Of a DNA stretch of 23,339 nucleotides, positions 14,728 to 22,003 are shown piece by piece. Under the pieces are notes generated by a model, which saw nothing but the letters and a program-made list of their open reading frames with translations, did no database searches and was not told where the DNA came from. Location of the stretch: positions 1 through 23,339 of the forward strand of contig JASLAX010000103.1 in NCBI GenBank assembly GCA_030146875.1. The letters run 5' to 3'. The number at the start of each line of letters is the position of its first letter. Position 1 is the stretch's first letter. Source of the DNA: Longimicrobiaceae bacterium (GTDB taxonomy: Bacteria; Gemmatimonadota; Gemmatimonadetes; Longimicrobiales; Longimicrobiaceae). The translations under genes were made by a program, and so were the position numbers.

Positions 14728-15836
14728 GGAGCCTGGTCGTCTTCGGGGCGCAGGAGGTCACGGAGGAGATCGCGGAGCGCTACCCCGCGGTGACGATCGA
14801 CGGCATGCAGGCGCGCAGCGGAATCGTGCAGACGGCGGAGCCCGCATGGGACCCCACGCACCCGCCGCACGCGCGGGGGGTGCTGGTGCAGGTGGGCGCG
14901 TTCAGCTGCAACTACCGCGACAAGGGCTACATCCTGAGCCTGGAGCGGCAGCCCTCGCGCGCGGTGTTCGCGATCGGGTCGGACTTCGCGGGGACGGTGC
15001 TGGCGACGGGCCCCGAGGTGCGCACCCTGGAGCCGGGGATGCGCGTCATCGCCCAGAACCACTACACGGGGATCGGCCAGGACGCCGACGGCGTGCGCGA
15101 GGGGATCGCCACGTCGTCCGCGAGCAAGGAGCTCCAGGTCTTCCACGAGAACAAGCTGATCCGCATTCCGGACCGCATGACGGACGAGGTGGCGGCGGGG
15201 TTCAGCATCGGGGCGCAGACGGCCTACAGCATGGTCCGCAAGATCGCGCCGAAGCCGGGCGAGAAGGTGCTGGTGACCTCGGCCACGTCCAACACCTCGC
15301 TCTCCACCCTCTCCGTCCTGCGCGGGCGCGGCGCGCGGGTGTACGCGGCGACGACCTCCACGGCGTTCGACGACCGGCTGAAGGCGGCGGGGGCGGACCA
15401 CGTGGTGCGGCTGGAAGGGGAGACCTTCCGCGAGGGCACGACGGTCGCCGCCCTGGCGCAGGAGATCGGCGGGTTCGACTGCGTGGTGGACCCGTACTTC
15501 GACCTGCACCTAGAGAGGGCGGTCACGGTGATGGCGCCCTTCGGCCGCTACACCACCTGCGGGCTGCTGGCGCAGAACGCCCACGTGGCGGCCGCCGCCG
15601 GGATCGGGCGCATGAGCGCGGAGTCCATCATGATCCAGGTGCTCACGAAGAACCTGGCCATCCTGGGGAACTGCATCGGCCTGCGGCAGGACCTGCAGGA
15701 CGCGGTGGACGACTACGGCCGCGGCGCGCTGGAGTGGGTGGTGGACTCGGAGTTCGGCGGCACGGACAGCGCGGGGTTCCTGCAGAGGACGTACAACGAC
15801 CGCGCTCGGTTCGGGAAGGTGGTGTTCCGGTACTGA
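14724..15836 (+). CDS. MDR-family NAD(P)H-dependent reductase, candidate LanJ-type dehydroamino-acid reductase
   Basis: This 370-residue protein starts at GTG 14724, overlapping the exporter stop by 4 bp. It has the medium-chain dehydrogenase layout: a GroES-like N-terminal domain with F-S-C62-N-Y-R-D66 and G-S-D-F-A-G-T-V, then a Rossmann domain from about 180 (K-V-L-V-T-S-A-T-S-N-T-S). The N-Y-R-D segment resembles quinone oxidoreductases and crotonyl-CoA reductases rather than classical zinc alcohol dehydrogenases. The glycine-rich loop is unusual, with Ser/Thr/Asn where G-x-G-x-x-G is usual. In lantibiotic clusters, MDR enzymes of the LtnJ (LanJ-A) type reduce dehydroalanine or dehydrobutyrine to D-residues. 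Coupling to the exporter makes that the best guess here, but the enzyme could act on another group or on the leader-bound peptide. Confidence 0.85.
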   Translation: MRSLVVFGAQEVTEEIAERYPAVTIDGMQARSGIVQTAEPAWDPTHPPHARGVLVQVGAFSCNYRDKGYILSLERQPSRAVFAIGSDFAGTVLATGPEVRTLEPGMRVIAQNHYTGIGQDADGVREGIATSSASKELQVFHENKLIRIPDRMTDEVAAGFSIGAQTAYSMVRKIAPKPGEKVLVTSATSNTSLSTLSVLRGRGARVYAATTSTAFDDRLKAAGADHVVRLEGETFREGTTVAALAQEIGGFDCVVDPYFDLHLERAVTVMAPFGRYTTCGLLAQNAHVAAAAGIGRMSAESIMIQVLTKNLAILGNCIGLRQDLQDAVDDYGRGALEWVVDSEFGGTDSAGFLQRTYNDRARFGKVVFRY

Positions 15837-16036
15837 GCGGGGTCGGCAAAGCCCGCCTCGGAGGAGGGTCCAACGCTCCTCCTCGGGACCGCGGAGTCCA
15901 CGACACTGCCCGGCAACGTCGGCCATCTCACGTGTGGCATGCTCTACGCAGACGCGTTACATTGCGGCAATGATCACGGGAGCAGGCACCGATCCGGTTC
16001 CCCATCCATCCCAACCAGCGGAGCCACGCCGCCATC
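15837..16036. other. Intergenic region after the lanthipeptide operon
   Basis: This 200-bp gap contains a weak 7-bp hairpin (GGAGGAG at 15860-15866 with CTCCTCC at 15876-15882) without a U-tract, which may end the lan operon. Downstream, the base composition becomes less GC-rich. No clear promoter for the next gene was identified. Confidence 0.4.
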
Positions 16037-16255
16037 ATGGGAACGACATCTGCTACCGAGCGTCTGGCGCAGCCTGAAGATACGGTCCTGCGACTAGTAC
16101 GGGAGAAACTCCTGCGCACTACCGATCTGATGGATGCGGCGGGTGAGTACGGGCTCTCTGAGGCCGATATGCGCGAGGCGGTGTGGTCCCTCCTGGATGA
16201 GGGTCAGTTGGAGCTGACCCGGGACCGGCATCTGGTTCCGCGGGATGCAAGCTGA
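16037..16255 (+). CDS. Small winged-helix-like protein paired with a dNTPase
   Basis: This 72-residue protein is of unknown family. The sequence suggests three helices and a short beta-wing: E-D-T-V-L-R-L-V-R-E-K-L, T-T-D-L-M-D-A-A, S-E-A-D-M-R-E-A-V-W-S-L-L-D-E-G, then Q-L-E-L-T-R-D-R-H-L-V-P. The pattern is that of compact winged-helix domains in which a final helix and L-x-L-T-x-D-x-x-L-V hairpin form the wing. Its last 11 bp overlap the start of the HD-domain dNTP triphosphohydrolase, so the two are translated together and may act together, for example as regulator or partner. The short length and lack of other domains prevent a firmer call. Confidence 0.7.
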   Translation: MGTTSATERLAQPEDTVLRLVREKLLRTTDLMDAAGEYGLSEADMREAVWSLLDEGQLELTRDRHLVPRDAS

Positions 16256-17630
16256 ACGCGATCCGGCTTGGTACGCGCGTAGACACGGCACCGGGGCTTC
16301 CGACCAGCGGCAGGCCGGTCAGCGCGACCGGGACCGGATCCTCTACAGTTCCGCATTCAAGCGCCTCAACGGCGTAACGCAGGTAGTCTCCGCCGCGGAA
16401 GGGATCATCTTCCACAACCGGCTGACGCATTCCCTCAAGGTCGCTCAGCTCGGTCGCCGGATCGCGGAACACCTCCTCACACAACCAGATCAGTACGAGC
16501 GCGCGCTCGCATGGGGTGGGCTTGATCCCGAGGTGGTCGATGCCGTTGGGCTCGCGCACGACCTCGGGCATCCTCCTTTTGGACACATCGCGGAGAAGGC
16601 GCTCGACGACCTCGTCACCTCCGGCGCGGGCTTACAGCCTCCGGCTGACAGGCCCCGAGGCGAGGCAGACGGGTTCGAGGGGAATGCGCAGACGTTCCGC
16701 ATTGTCACCTGGCTCTCCGCACACCACGAGAAAAAGTACGCGGGCCTGAACCTCAGCAGGGGCACGTTGAACGCGGTGCTGAAGTATCCTTGGCCCCGCG
16801 ACTTGGCCGGTGCTCCGGATTCGAAGCGATACAAGAAGTATGGGTACTATCGCTCCGAGCAGCAGGAGTTCGAATTTGCGAGAGAACTCCAGGCCGGTGC
16901 CGGGCAGTCGCTAGAGGCCGCGATCATGGACTTCGCCGATGGACTTGCCTACAGCGTTCACGATCTGGAGGACTTCATCAGGGCTGGTCTCGTTCCCCTG
17001 TCGCGGCTGCTTACCGGTCGCGAGTGGGAGCGGTTCCTCGACGAGTGGAAGTCCGAGGCGAGAGCCGAGCTGCGTGCGGATCTCGCGGACCAGTCCGTCC
17101 TCGACACACTCTGGGATCTGGTGCGCAGTCTGGACTTGGGGGACGAATACTCCGGAACCCTCAGCCAGCGCGCTCGCTTGCGCAGCCGAACGTCGGCACT
17201 CATCCGCCGATTCCTGCCGGAGGTGAAGATCGCCGCAGCGGGATCCGAGAAGGCTTTGGTGGTCGATGAGTTCCACCAGGTCCAGATGGATTTCCTCCAG
17301 CGCCTCGTCTGGCACTACGTCATTCAGAACCCGCGACTGGCCACACAGCAAGCGGGTGAGCGTCGGATCGTCGAGGAGCTGTTTAAGGAGTTCATGAGGG
17401 CTTCCGAACCGGACAAGCACGGCCGACCCCGGAATCGGTATGTGCTTCCGCCGGCAGTCGAGCGAGACCTGGATGTCGTGCTGCGGCTGGAGGGGGAGGA
17501 GCAAGAGCTCGCGCGTCTTCGGTTGGCAGCGGATGCCGTCTGCTCGTTCACCGATGCAGAGGCGATCGCGATGAGCAACAGACTGCGTGGCACCGCTCCC
17601 GGTTCGGTGATGGATCTCGTCGGCAGGTAG
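16245..17630 (+). CDS. dgt: HD-domain deoxyguanosine/dNTP triphosphohydrolase (dGTPase family)
   Basis: The protein has 461 residues, within the range of known dGTPases (about 375-505). It begins with the family block Q-R-D-R-D-R-I-L-Y-S-S-A-F-K-R-L, followed by N-R-L-T-H62-S-L-K-V-A-Q and the metal-binding A-H105-D106-L-G-H-P-P-F-G-H. Further hallmarks are E-G-N-A-Q-T-F-R-I-V-T and D-F-A-D-G-L-A-Y-S-V-H-D-L-E-D, which supplies the late metal Asp. Known members cleave dGTP or other dNTPs to the nucleoside and triphosphate, setting dNTP pools. Some bacterial relatives deplete dNTPs during phage infection. Whether this one is housekeeping or defensive is not decidable from its sequence. It overlaps the small winged-helix gene by 11 bp and is followed by a strong hairpin. 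Confidence 0.92.
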   Translation: MQAERDPAWYARRHGTGASDQRQAGQRDRDRILYSSAFKRLNGVTQVVSAAEGIIFHNRLTHSLKVAQLGRRIAEHLLTQPDQYERALAWGGLDPEVVDAVGLAHDLGHPPFGHIAEKALDDLVTSGAGLQPPADRPRGEADGFEGNAQTFRIVTWLSAHHEKKYAGLNLSRGTLNAVLKYPWPRDLAGAPDSKRYKKYGYYRSEQQEFEFARELQAGAGQSLEAAIMDFADGLAYSVHDLEDFIRAGLVPLSRLLTGREWERFLDEWKSEARAELRADLADQSVLDTLWDLVRSLDLGDEYSGTLSQRARLRSRTSALIRRFLPEVKIAAAGSEKALVVDEFHQVQMDFLQRLVWHYVIQNPRLATQQAGERRIVEELFKEFMRASEPDKHGRPRNRYVLPPAVERDLDVVLRLEGEEQELARLRLAADAVCSFTDAEAIAMSNRLRGTAPGSVMDLVGR

Positions 17631-17878
17631 CGCACTCTCTCTGTCTAGAGGGTTGTGCTCCACAGTCGCTGGAGAGTAGAGAACCCCTCCCGGGCTGCAC
17701 GCCGGGAGGGGTTCGCATTGGCAGCGCAGCCGGTGTCAACGGTGCCTCGGGAGGCAAGCCCCGCTGAATTATTTCCGGCGGTCTCCGGCGAGATCTCACC
17801 GGCGTCCGATCGCCAGCCCCGCAGGCGCCGCGATGACATCGCTCGTTCTGCCACAGCGCCACGCTGCGATAGCGTCGC
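17631..17878. other. Convergent intergenic region with hairpin
   Basis: This 248-bp region lies between the dNTPase and the convergent hypothetical gene. Apart from the hairpin at 17681-17714, I see nothing supported in it. Confidence 0.6.
17681..17714. terminator. Probable terminator hairpin, possibly bidirectional
   Basis: GAACCCCTCCCGG (17681-17693) and CCGGGAGGGGTTC (17702-17714) form a perfect 13-bp stem with an 8-nt loop, 50 bp after the dNTPase stop and between convergent genes. There is no U-tract, but A-A/T-T at the stem ends and the position support a terminator. Confidence 0.65.
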
Positions 17879-18313
17879 TCAACAACTCCGGCGGCCGGTG
17901 GACGTGGCCGAGCCAGGCGCCGGTCTCAGGGTCACGTCCACGTGCACGTCGTACTCGCCGCCGGCAGGGTCCACGCCGCGCGCCCGCAGCGGCGATTCGG
18001 CGCAGCGCAGCTCCACCTCTTCTTCGATGTCCATGCGGCAGGTGTAGACGCGGTCTCCGAAGCGGACCGGGTACAGCGTGGGCTCGGCACGCGCCACGAT
18101 CGAGGCGTCCGAGCGCACCTGCACCGGCAGATCGCCGAACAGGTCCGGCCGGACCGCCTTCTCCACGCGGTCTGCCACCGTCCGCGCCAGCGACCGCATC
18201 TGCCTTCCCGGCGTTCCGCGGGGGTAGATGACCTCCACGGTCAGCTCGATCAAGGTTTCCGGCGGGTCGCGGTCGGGGTCGCTCCCCACGCGCAGCGGGT
18301 GGTGGATGCTCAT
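17879..18313 (-). CDS. Uncharacterised 144-residue protein
   Basis: No family is recognised. ATG 18313 is preceded by AGGAG at good spacing, and the composition is that of a soluble protein, so I think it is real. The first 35 residues give a strand (T-L-I-E-L-T-V-E-V-I-Y-P), then a helix (R-S-L-A-R-T-V-A-D-R-V-E-K-A-V), then strands around V-Q-V-R-S-D and R-V-Y-T-C-R-M-D-I-E-E-E-V-E-L, and Y-D-V-H-V-D-V-T-L-R. The last 14 residues are Ser/Thr/Gly-rich and may be disordered. There is no signal peptide. The gene is divergent from the small lipoprotein at 18455 across 141 bp and convergent with the dNTPase. An alternative overlapping minus frame is Arg/Ala-rich and lacks a ribosome site. Confidence 0.65.
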   Translation of the reverse strand: MSIHHPLRVGSDPDRDPPETLIELTVEVIYPRGTPGRQMRSLARTVADRVEKAVRPDLFGDLPVQVRSDASIVARAEPTLYPVRFGDRVYTCRMDIEEEVELRCAESPLRARGVDPAGGEYDVHVDVTLRPAPGSATSTGRRSC

Positions 18314-18454
18314 GCGGTGCTCCTGAGTTCAAAGGTGGTGGCGGGAATCACGCGATTTCCTGCCGGTGGTGAAAGTCGGGAGGCGGAAGGCGCCGATAAC
18401 GTTCCGGACGACGCGGGACTTCCCCGCGCGCTTCCCTCACCTCCGAGGCACTTC

Positions 18455-18655
18455 ATGAAGACCCGAATCCTCCTTCTCGCCGCGCTCCTCGCGGCGGGCG
18501 TCTCCGCGTGCTCCTCTCCGGTCGAGCCGTCGAGAACCGCTACCGCTACCGCTGTCGCTGACGAAGCTCCTCCACCGGACACCGCGGGTACTGACGGGAC
18601 TCACACGATGGGGAGTGGCAACCGCGGCGGCTTTACAATGGGAAACGGGAACTGA
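18455..18655 (+). CDS. Small lipoprotein with Gly/Asn-rich C-terminus
   Basis: The 66-residue product has a clear lipoprotein signal: M-K-T-R, an L-L-L-A-A-L-L-A-A core, then V-S-A-C19 as lipobox. The mature peptide is only 48 residues: a Thr/Ala/Pro-rich linker and a C-terminus holding the near-repeat T-M-G-S-G-N, R-G-G-F, T-M-G-N-G-N. GAGG precedes ATG 18455 at suitable spacing; the frame extends upstream, but the signal peptide fixes the start. It ends 2 bp from the stop of the convergent TPR protein. No function can be assigned. The C-terminal repeat and the TPR neighbour are compatible with a peptide-sensor pair, but that is speculative. Confidence 0.75.
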   Translation: MKTRILLLAALLAAGVSACSSPVEPSRTATATAVADEAPPPDTAGTDGTHTMGSGNRGGFTMGNGN

Positions 18656-18657
18656 CG

Positions 18658-19959
18658 CTACTGAGTTCCCGAAGGACCTGTTCCTCCTGCCGGAGTGGAA
18701 GTGCTCAAGGCCTGGATGAGCACGGACGCGAACCGCGCAGGAGGCTGGTCCGCGCAAGGGATCCAGTTTGGCTTGGCTCCGCTCGACTGCTGTTCTTCGA
18801 GGAAAGCCTCGGCGACGACAGCGATCTGCCCATGCCCCCGATCGGTAGCGATCGCGAGTGCCCGCGTGGCAGCCTCCACTGCTTCATGCCTCTCGCCCAG
18901 TTGCGCAGCGCCGTACGCGAGGCACATCAGGGACGCGTCCGCGGTCTCGACGCTTTCGGTCGCCCTCAGAACGTCCCGTAGCTCCCTGCTGGTCGAGAGG
19001 AACCCCGCGCGGTCACCGAGTTCGCCGGCGACGCGCGAGAGGTACCCCAGCGTAAGACATCGTTGGGAGGCGCTGCCGAAGTGGTGCAGCAGGACGGAGA
19101 AGACAGAGCGGGCGAGCCGGTAGTGTCCGCAGTACGTCCAATGCACGGCTACGTCGAAGGCCAAACGGGGGAGCTTGTGGTGCTTCCGGCCGTAGCACTC
19201 GAATGCCCGTGCCGCGCACCACTCGGCTTCGGTGCCGTTTCTCATGTCCACCGCGACCGAGAACAGGCCGTGGAGCGCATCACCCTGCAGTTCGCGCAGG
19301 GAGTGACGCCGCGCCGCGCGATATGAGCGTAACTGCGCGCGGCGTGCTGCCTTAAGGTTGCCGGTCTCGTGGCGGATGTTGCCGATCCCTGAAAACGACC
19401 TCGCATAGGTTCGCCAATCCTTGCTCGTGCGGGCCAGCAGGATGGCACGCTCGTACCATCCCTCTGCGCGGTCGTACTCCGCGCGACGCCTCGCCAGCCG
19501 GCCGACCTCATACGCCAGCCGCGCCTCGTCGGGAGCGAGGAGGGCGGCGCACTGCGCGAACGCGAGGGCGGTGGCCAGGAAGCCACGCGGCTCCGCCCAC
19601 GCGGCGATGCGCCGGCACGCGTCCACCAGCGACGGCACGTCGGGAGACGCGGGGCGCTCCAGCAGGCCACTCAGCGCGAGCAGCGGCGGCCGCAAGGCGG
19701 GATCGAGCGCTGCGCCCGCGATCATCTCCCGCCTGGACCCCGCGGCTCCCCACCCGAACGCGGTGGAGCGCGCGCCCCGCTCCGCCTCGCACCAGCGGAT
19801 CACGTTGATGGCGGAGCGCCACAGCAGCACCCCGGCGTCGCCCTCCACCTCCGCCACGATCTCCAGCGCCTCGGGACCGCGCCAGGCGCTCCGGGTCAGG
19901 ACCGGGGCGCGCCAGCGGGGCTCGGGCTTGGTGCGTCTGCGGGCGGGCGAGCGGGACAT
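18658..19959 (-). CDS. Tetratricopeptide-repeat protein, possible sensor or regulator
   Basis: A 433-residue protein from ATG 19959; the frame is open further upstream but without gene-like sequence. The N-terminus is basic (S-R-S-P-A-R-R-R), followed by a conserved-looking block with T-R-S-A-W-R-G-P-E-A-L-E-I-V-A-E-V and L-L-W-R-S-A-I-N-V-I-R-W. From about residue 130 the chain is helical, with TPR-like spacing: A-Y-E-V-G-R-L-A-R-R-R-A-E-Y-D-R-A, W-R-T-Y-A-R-S-F-S-G-I-G-N-I-R-H-E-T-G-N-L and L-G-Y-L-S-R-V-A-G-E-L-G-D-R-A-G. No enzymatic or DNA-binding domain is evident. TPR folds bind peptides or proteins. It is tail-to-tail with the small lipoprotein, with 2 bp between stops, so their mRNAs could overlap. 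TGTACAGTACA, a palindrome at 20001-20011, lies 42 bp upstream of its start. Confidence 0.85.
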   Translation of the reverse strand: MSRSPARRRTKPEPRWRAPVLTRSAWRGPEALEIVAEVEGDAGVLLWRSAINVIRWCEAERGARSTAFGWGAAGSRREMIAGAALDPALRPPLLALSGLLERPASPDVPSLVDACRRIAAWAEPRGFLATALAFAQCAALLAPDEARLAYEVGRLARRRAEYDRAEGWYERAILLARTSKDWRTYARSFSGIGNIRHETGNLKAARRAQLRSYRAARRHSLRELQGDALHGLFSVAVDMRNGTEAEWCAARAFECYGRKHHKLPRLAFDVAVHWTYCGHYRLARSVFSVLLHHFGSASQRCLTLGYLSRVAGELGDRAGFLSTSRELRDVLRATESVETADASLMCLAYGAAQLGERHEAVEAATRALAIATDRGHGQIAVVAEAFLEEQQSSGAKPNWIPCADQPPARFASVLIQALSTSTPAGGTGPSGTQ

Positions 19960-20232
19960 GGCGCGGGGAAGGCGTGGCGTTGGGGCCGCTAACGGACGGA
20001 TGTACAGTACACATCGGTGGACGCCGGGGCCACCATGCCGTCGCGGCGTCCAGAACGGAAAAATCAAGCAACGGCGCCATCTCCGTGCGCCCGCCGCCAA
20101 CGCATCGCACGGTGTGTCGGATTGCGTGCGGTCGTGGGCACGCGAAGAGGCCGGCGGAGTGCTCCCGCCGGCCTCCGTCACGTTCCAGCTCCGCTAGCAC
20201 TCCGGAGCTATGAACACATCATCTTCAGGCGC
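19960..20232. other. Intergenic region upstream of the TPR gene
   Basis: This 273-bp stretch holds the palindrome TGTACAGTACA (20001-20011), a possible operator of the TPR gene, and the hairpin at 20147-20175. No gene is supported here. Confidence 0.5.
20147..20175 (-). terminator. Hairpin after the paralogue array
   Basis: GAGGCCGGCGG (20147-20157) and CCGCCGGCCTC (20165-20175) form a perfect 11-bp stem with a 7-nt loop, 57 bp beyond the last paralogue stop on the minus strand. There is no U-tract, so it is a probable but not certain terminator. Confidence 0.5.
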
Positions 20233-20643
20233 TCATCGGGGAAGCTTCCGCAAGCTGGCCTGCCACGCGCACACGGCCGCCCGCGCGACACGCGGGGGTA
20301 AGCCTTTCTCACTCCGGACTCGATCCGTAAGGGCGACGACCTGCTGGAACGCGTCTGCCGGAAGCGGTGAGCCCTCCCGCGCCTCGAAGTCGAACCCAGA
20401 CCCGCCTCCGATGCACTCGACGTTGGGGGTTTGCAGCGTGATCTGCGCGTACGTGCTCACGGCACCGGGGTATCCCTGGTAGACGAGCGTCCGGAAAGCG
20501 AAGACGCGTGCCGGGCCGCAGGCCTGCGGATCGACCGCGATTCCGGAAGAGGGCGGAACCGAACGCTGGCGCTCCACCGAGCCCCGGGCATACCCATGAG
20601 TGGCTGCGCCCTCCCTACGGAACGCGGGCGACATCCTCTGCAT
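20233..20643 (-). pseudogene. C-terminal remnant of the tandem paralogue family
   Basis: The open frame encodes 136 residues, but only the part from about residue 45 on matches its neighbour at 21364: A-R-V-F-A-F-R-T-L-V-Y-Q-G-Y-P-G-A-V-S against A-R-V-F-A-L-R-T-L-V-Y-A-G-Y-P-G-A-V-S, then E-C-I-G-G-G-S-G-F-D-F-E and a shared helical end with A-V-C-A-W-Q-A. The signal peptide and the first half of the family (about 110 residues) are absent, and there is no room for them before the upstream gene ends at 20615. It is best read as a deletion product of a third tandem copy. Expression of a short cytoplasmic product from ATG 20643 cannot be excluded, but no good ribosome site is seen. Confidence 0.6.
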
Positions 20644-21316
20644 CTAGCCGTGCCCTGTACGTGGCCGATGACGTGGCAGGAGGGCAGAGACGTCGCAGCC
20701 GCGAGTGTGCGGCGGCAGCGGCGCTGACGAGACGAGCCGCGTTACGCACGGATCCCGGTGCGTGGGCGTCGCTCTCCACCAGTCGGAGTTGCGCCTCGAT
20801 CGTGCTCTCGAAATCGTGAGGGAGAGGCTCGCCCACCACCGGGTAGTGGGCTCCCTCTGGATCCAGCGGCTGCTCGGCGTTTGCGAACGCGGCGAACGGC
20901 TGATGGCTGCCGGGGTGCAGCTGGAGGAAGAGGAGCCGGATCGCTTGTACCCGGGCACCGGCGCCGGCCGCTCGGTCCGTAGCCAGCTCCAGTGCAGTGG
21001 TAAAGATGGTCCGATCGACAAGGCCGCTCGACGCCTCCACTAAGATATCCAGCGTCGGCTCGCATCGGGTATCCGCGCGATGATCGCGGAGAATCGAGGC
21101 AACGACGCGACCTCCCGTCGCACCACATCCGGCGATTCGCCGGAGGGCCCAGGACCGCTTCTCCGCCGGCTCCCCATGCACCAGGACCTGCTCCACGAGT
21201 CGAGACTCGTCGCGGTCACGAACCGAAAGGGGAGACGCCGCCACGGAACCCTGGACTGGCATCGGGCAGCGCAAACCCACGATTCCCAGTTCGACGCCCG
21301 TGATCAGTACGAGCAA
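20615..21316 (-). CDS. Hypothetical exported protein, second tandem paralogue
   Basis: This is a protein of about 233 residues related to the gene just upstream (21364-21993). Shared positions include W-A-x-x-x-I-x-x-C-G-A-x-G-G, L-V-x-x-S-S-x-L-V-D-x-x-I-F, A-R-V-x-A-x-R-L and the C-terminal G-x-P-L-x-x-D block with A-P-x-x-x-R-x-A. The fold appears mostly helical. The start is unsure: a hydrophobic stretch with L-L-V-L-I-T-G-V-E-L-G-I-V-G-L-R-C looks like an export signal, and TTG 21316 places it at the N-terminus, 47 bp after the upstream stop. ATG 21415 would overlap the upstream gene. Its similarity to the first copy is modest, so the duplication is not recent. Function is unknown. Confidence 0.65.
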   Translation of the reverse strand: MLVLITGVELGIVGLRCPMPVQGSVAASPLSVRDRDESRLVEQVLVHGEPAEKRSWALRRIAGCGATGGRVVASILRDHRADTRCEPTLDILVEASSGLVDRTIFTTALELATDRAAGAGARVQAIRLLFLQLHPGSHQPFAAFANAEQPLDPEGAHYPVVGEPLPHDFESTIEAQLRLVESDAHAPGSVRNAARLVSAAAAAHSRLRRLCPPATSSATYRARLDAEDVARVP

Positions 21317-21363
21317 CCGTCGCGTGCCCTTGCACGCGGCATCCGCCCGACGAAGGAGAGATC

Positions 21364-21993
21364 TCACGTCCCCTGGTCTCGCTGGATCCGGCGGCGCAGG
21401 GTCTCCCGCGCGCACACACCCGCACGGCGAAGATCCGGAGGTGCGAGAACATCGGACGCAATGCCCTCCGCGAGCGCGACTGCGCGGGTGAACGCGTCAG
21501 AGGCGAGCGGAGTGCCATGCTCGGGTTCGAAGTCGATCCCCGACATCTCCCCAATGCACGAGCTCCACGCGACCGTCCGCACCATGTCGGCGTAGCCGCT
21601 GACGGCGCCGGGATACCCCGCGTAGACGAGGGTGCGGAGCGCGAACACCCTGGCTTGCACGCTGGCCCCTTCGTCGCCGGCCACCGCAAGCGCCGCCTCG
21701 AAGATCTGGCCGTCAACGAGCCGGGAGGAAGGTTGCGTGACGAGGTGCAGGACCCCGATGTCGGTCGTGCCGCGGTTCGCCTTCAGGGCCATGGACAGAG
21801 CCGCGCCTCCCTCGGCGCCGCACTCCGGGATCTGCTCGTATGCCCATGCGGTGTGAGGGGCTGGTCGCCCGCTGCGCACCACTTGGACGGCAAGTCGGCA
21901 GGAGTTCCGGATCTGCGCCTCGTCACGCCGCTGCGCTGACGCGCAGGCGGGCGATAGCAGAGCCAGAGCCGCGATGATAACGAGTCGCTGCAT
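21364..21993 (-). CDS. Hypothetical exported protein, first tandem paralogue
   Basis: This 209-residue protein has a signal peptide at residues 1-21 (M-Q-R, L-V-I-I-A-A-L-A-L-L core, likely cut after A-C-A-S-A). The mature part is helical, with three Cys (near C-R-L-A, E-C-G-A-E-G-G, S-C-I-G) that could pair in the periplasm. No known domain is recognised. The start at 21993 is supported by a GAGGG ribosome site lying inside the stop codon region of the preceding gene, 10 bp away, so the two are co-transcribed. The two genes downstream are relatives, making a tandem array. A structural or substrate-binding role is possible, but nothing shows which. Confidence 0.75.
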   Translation of the reverse strand: MQRLVIIAALALLSPACASAQRRDEAQIRNSCRLAVQVVRSGRPAPHTAWAYEQIPECGAEGGAALSMALKANRGTTDIGVLHLVTQPSSRLVDGQIFEAALAVAGDEGASVQARVFALRTLVYAGYPGAVSGYADMVRTVAWSSCIGEMSGIDFEPEHGTPLASDAFTRAVALAEGIASDVLAPPDLRRAGVCARETLRRRIQRDQGT

Positions 21994-22003
21994 GGTTTTG
22001 CCC

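Noticed and set aside
17796..18332. Alternative minus-strand frame overlapping the 144-residue gene
   Set aside because: It is Arg/Gly/Ala-rich with no ribosome site; the chosen frame has AGGAG and regular strand and helix patterns.
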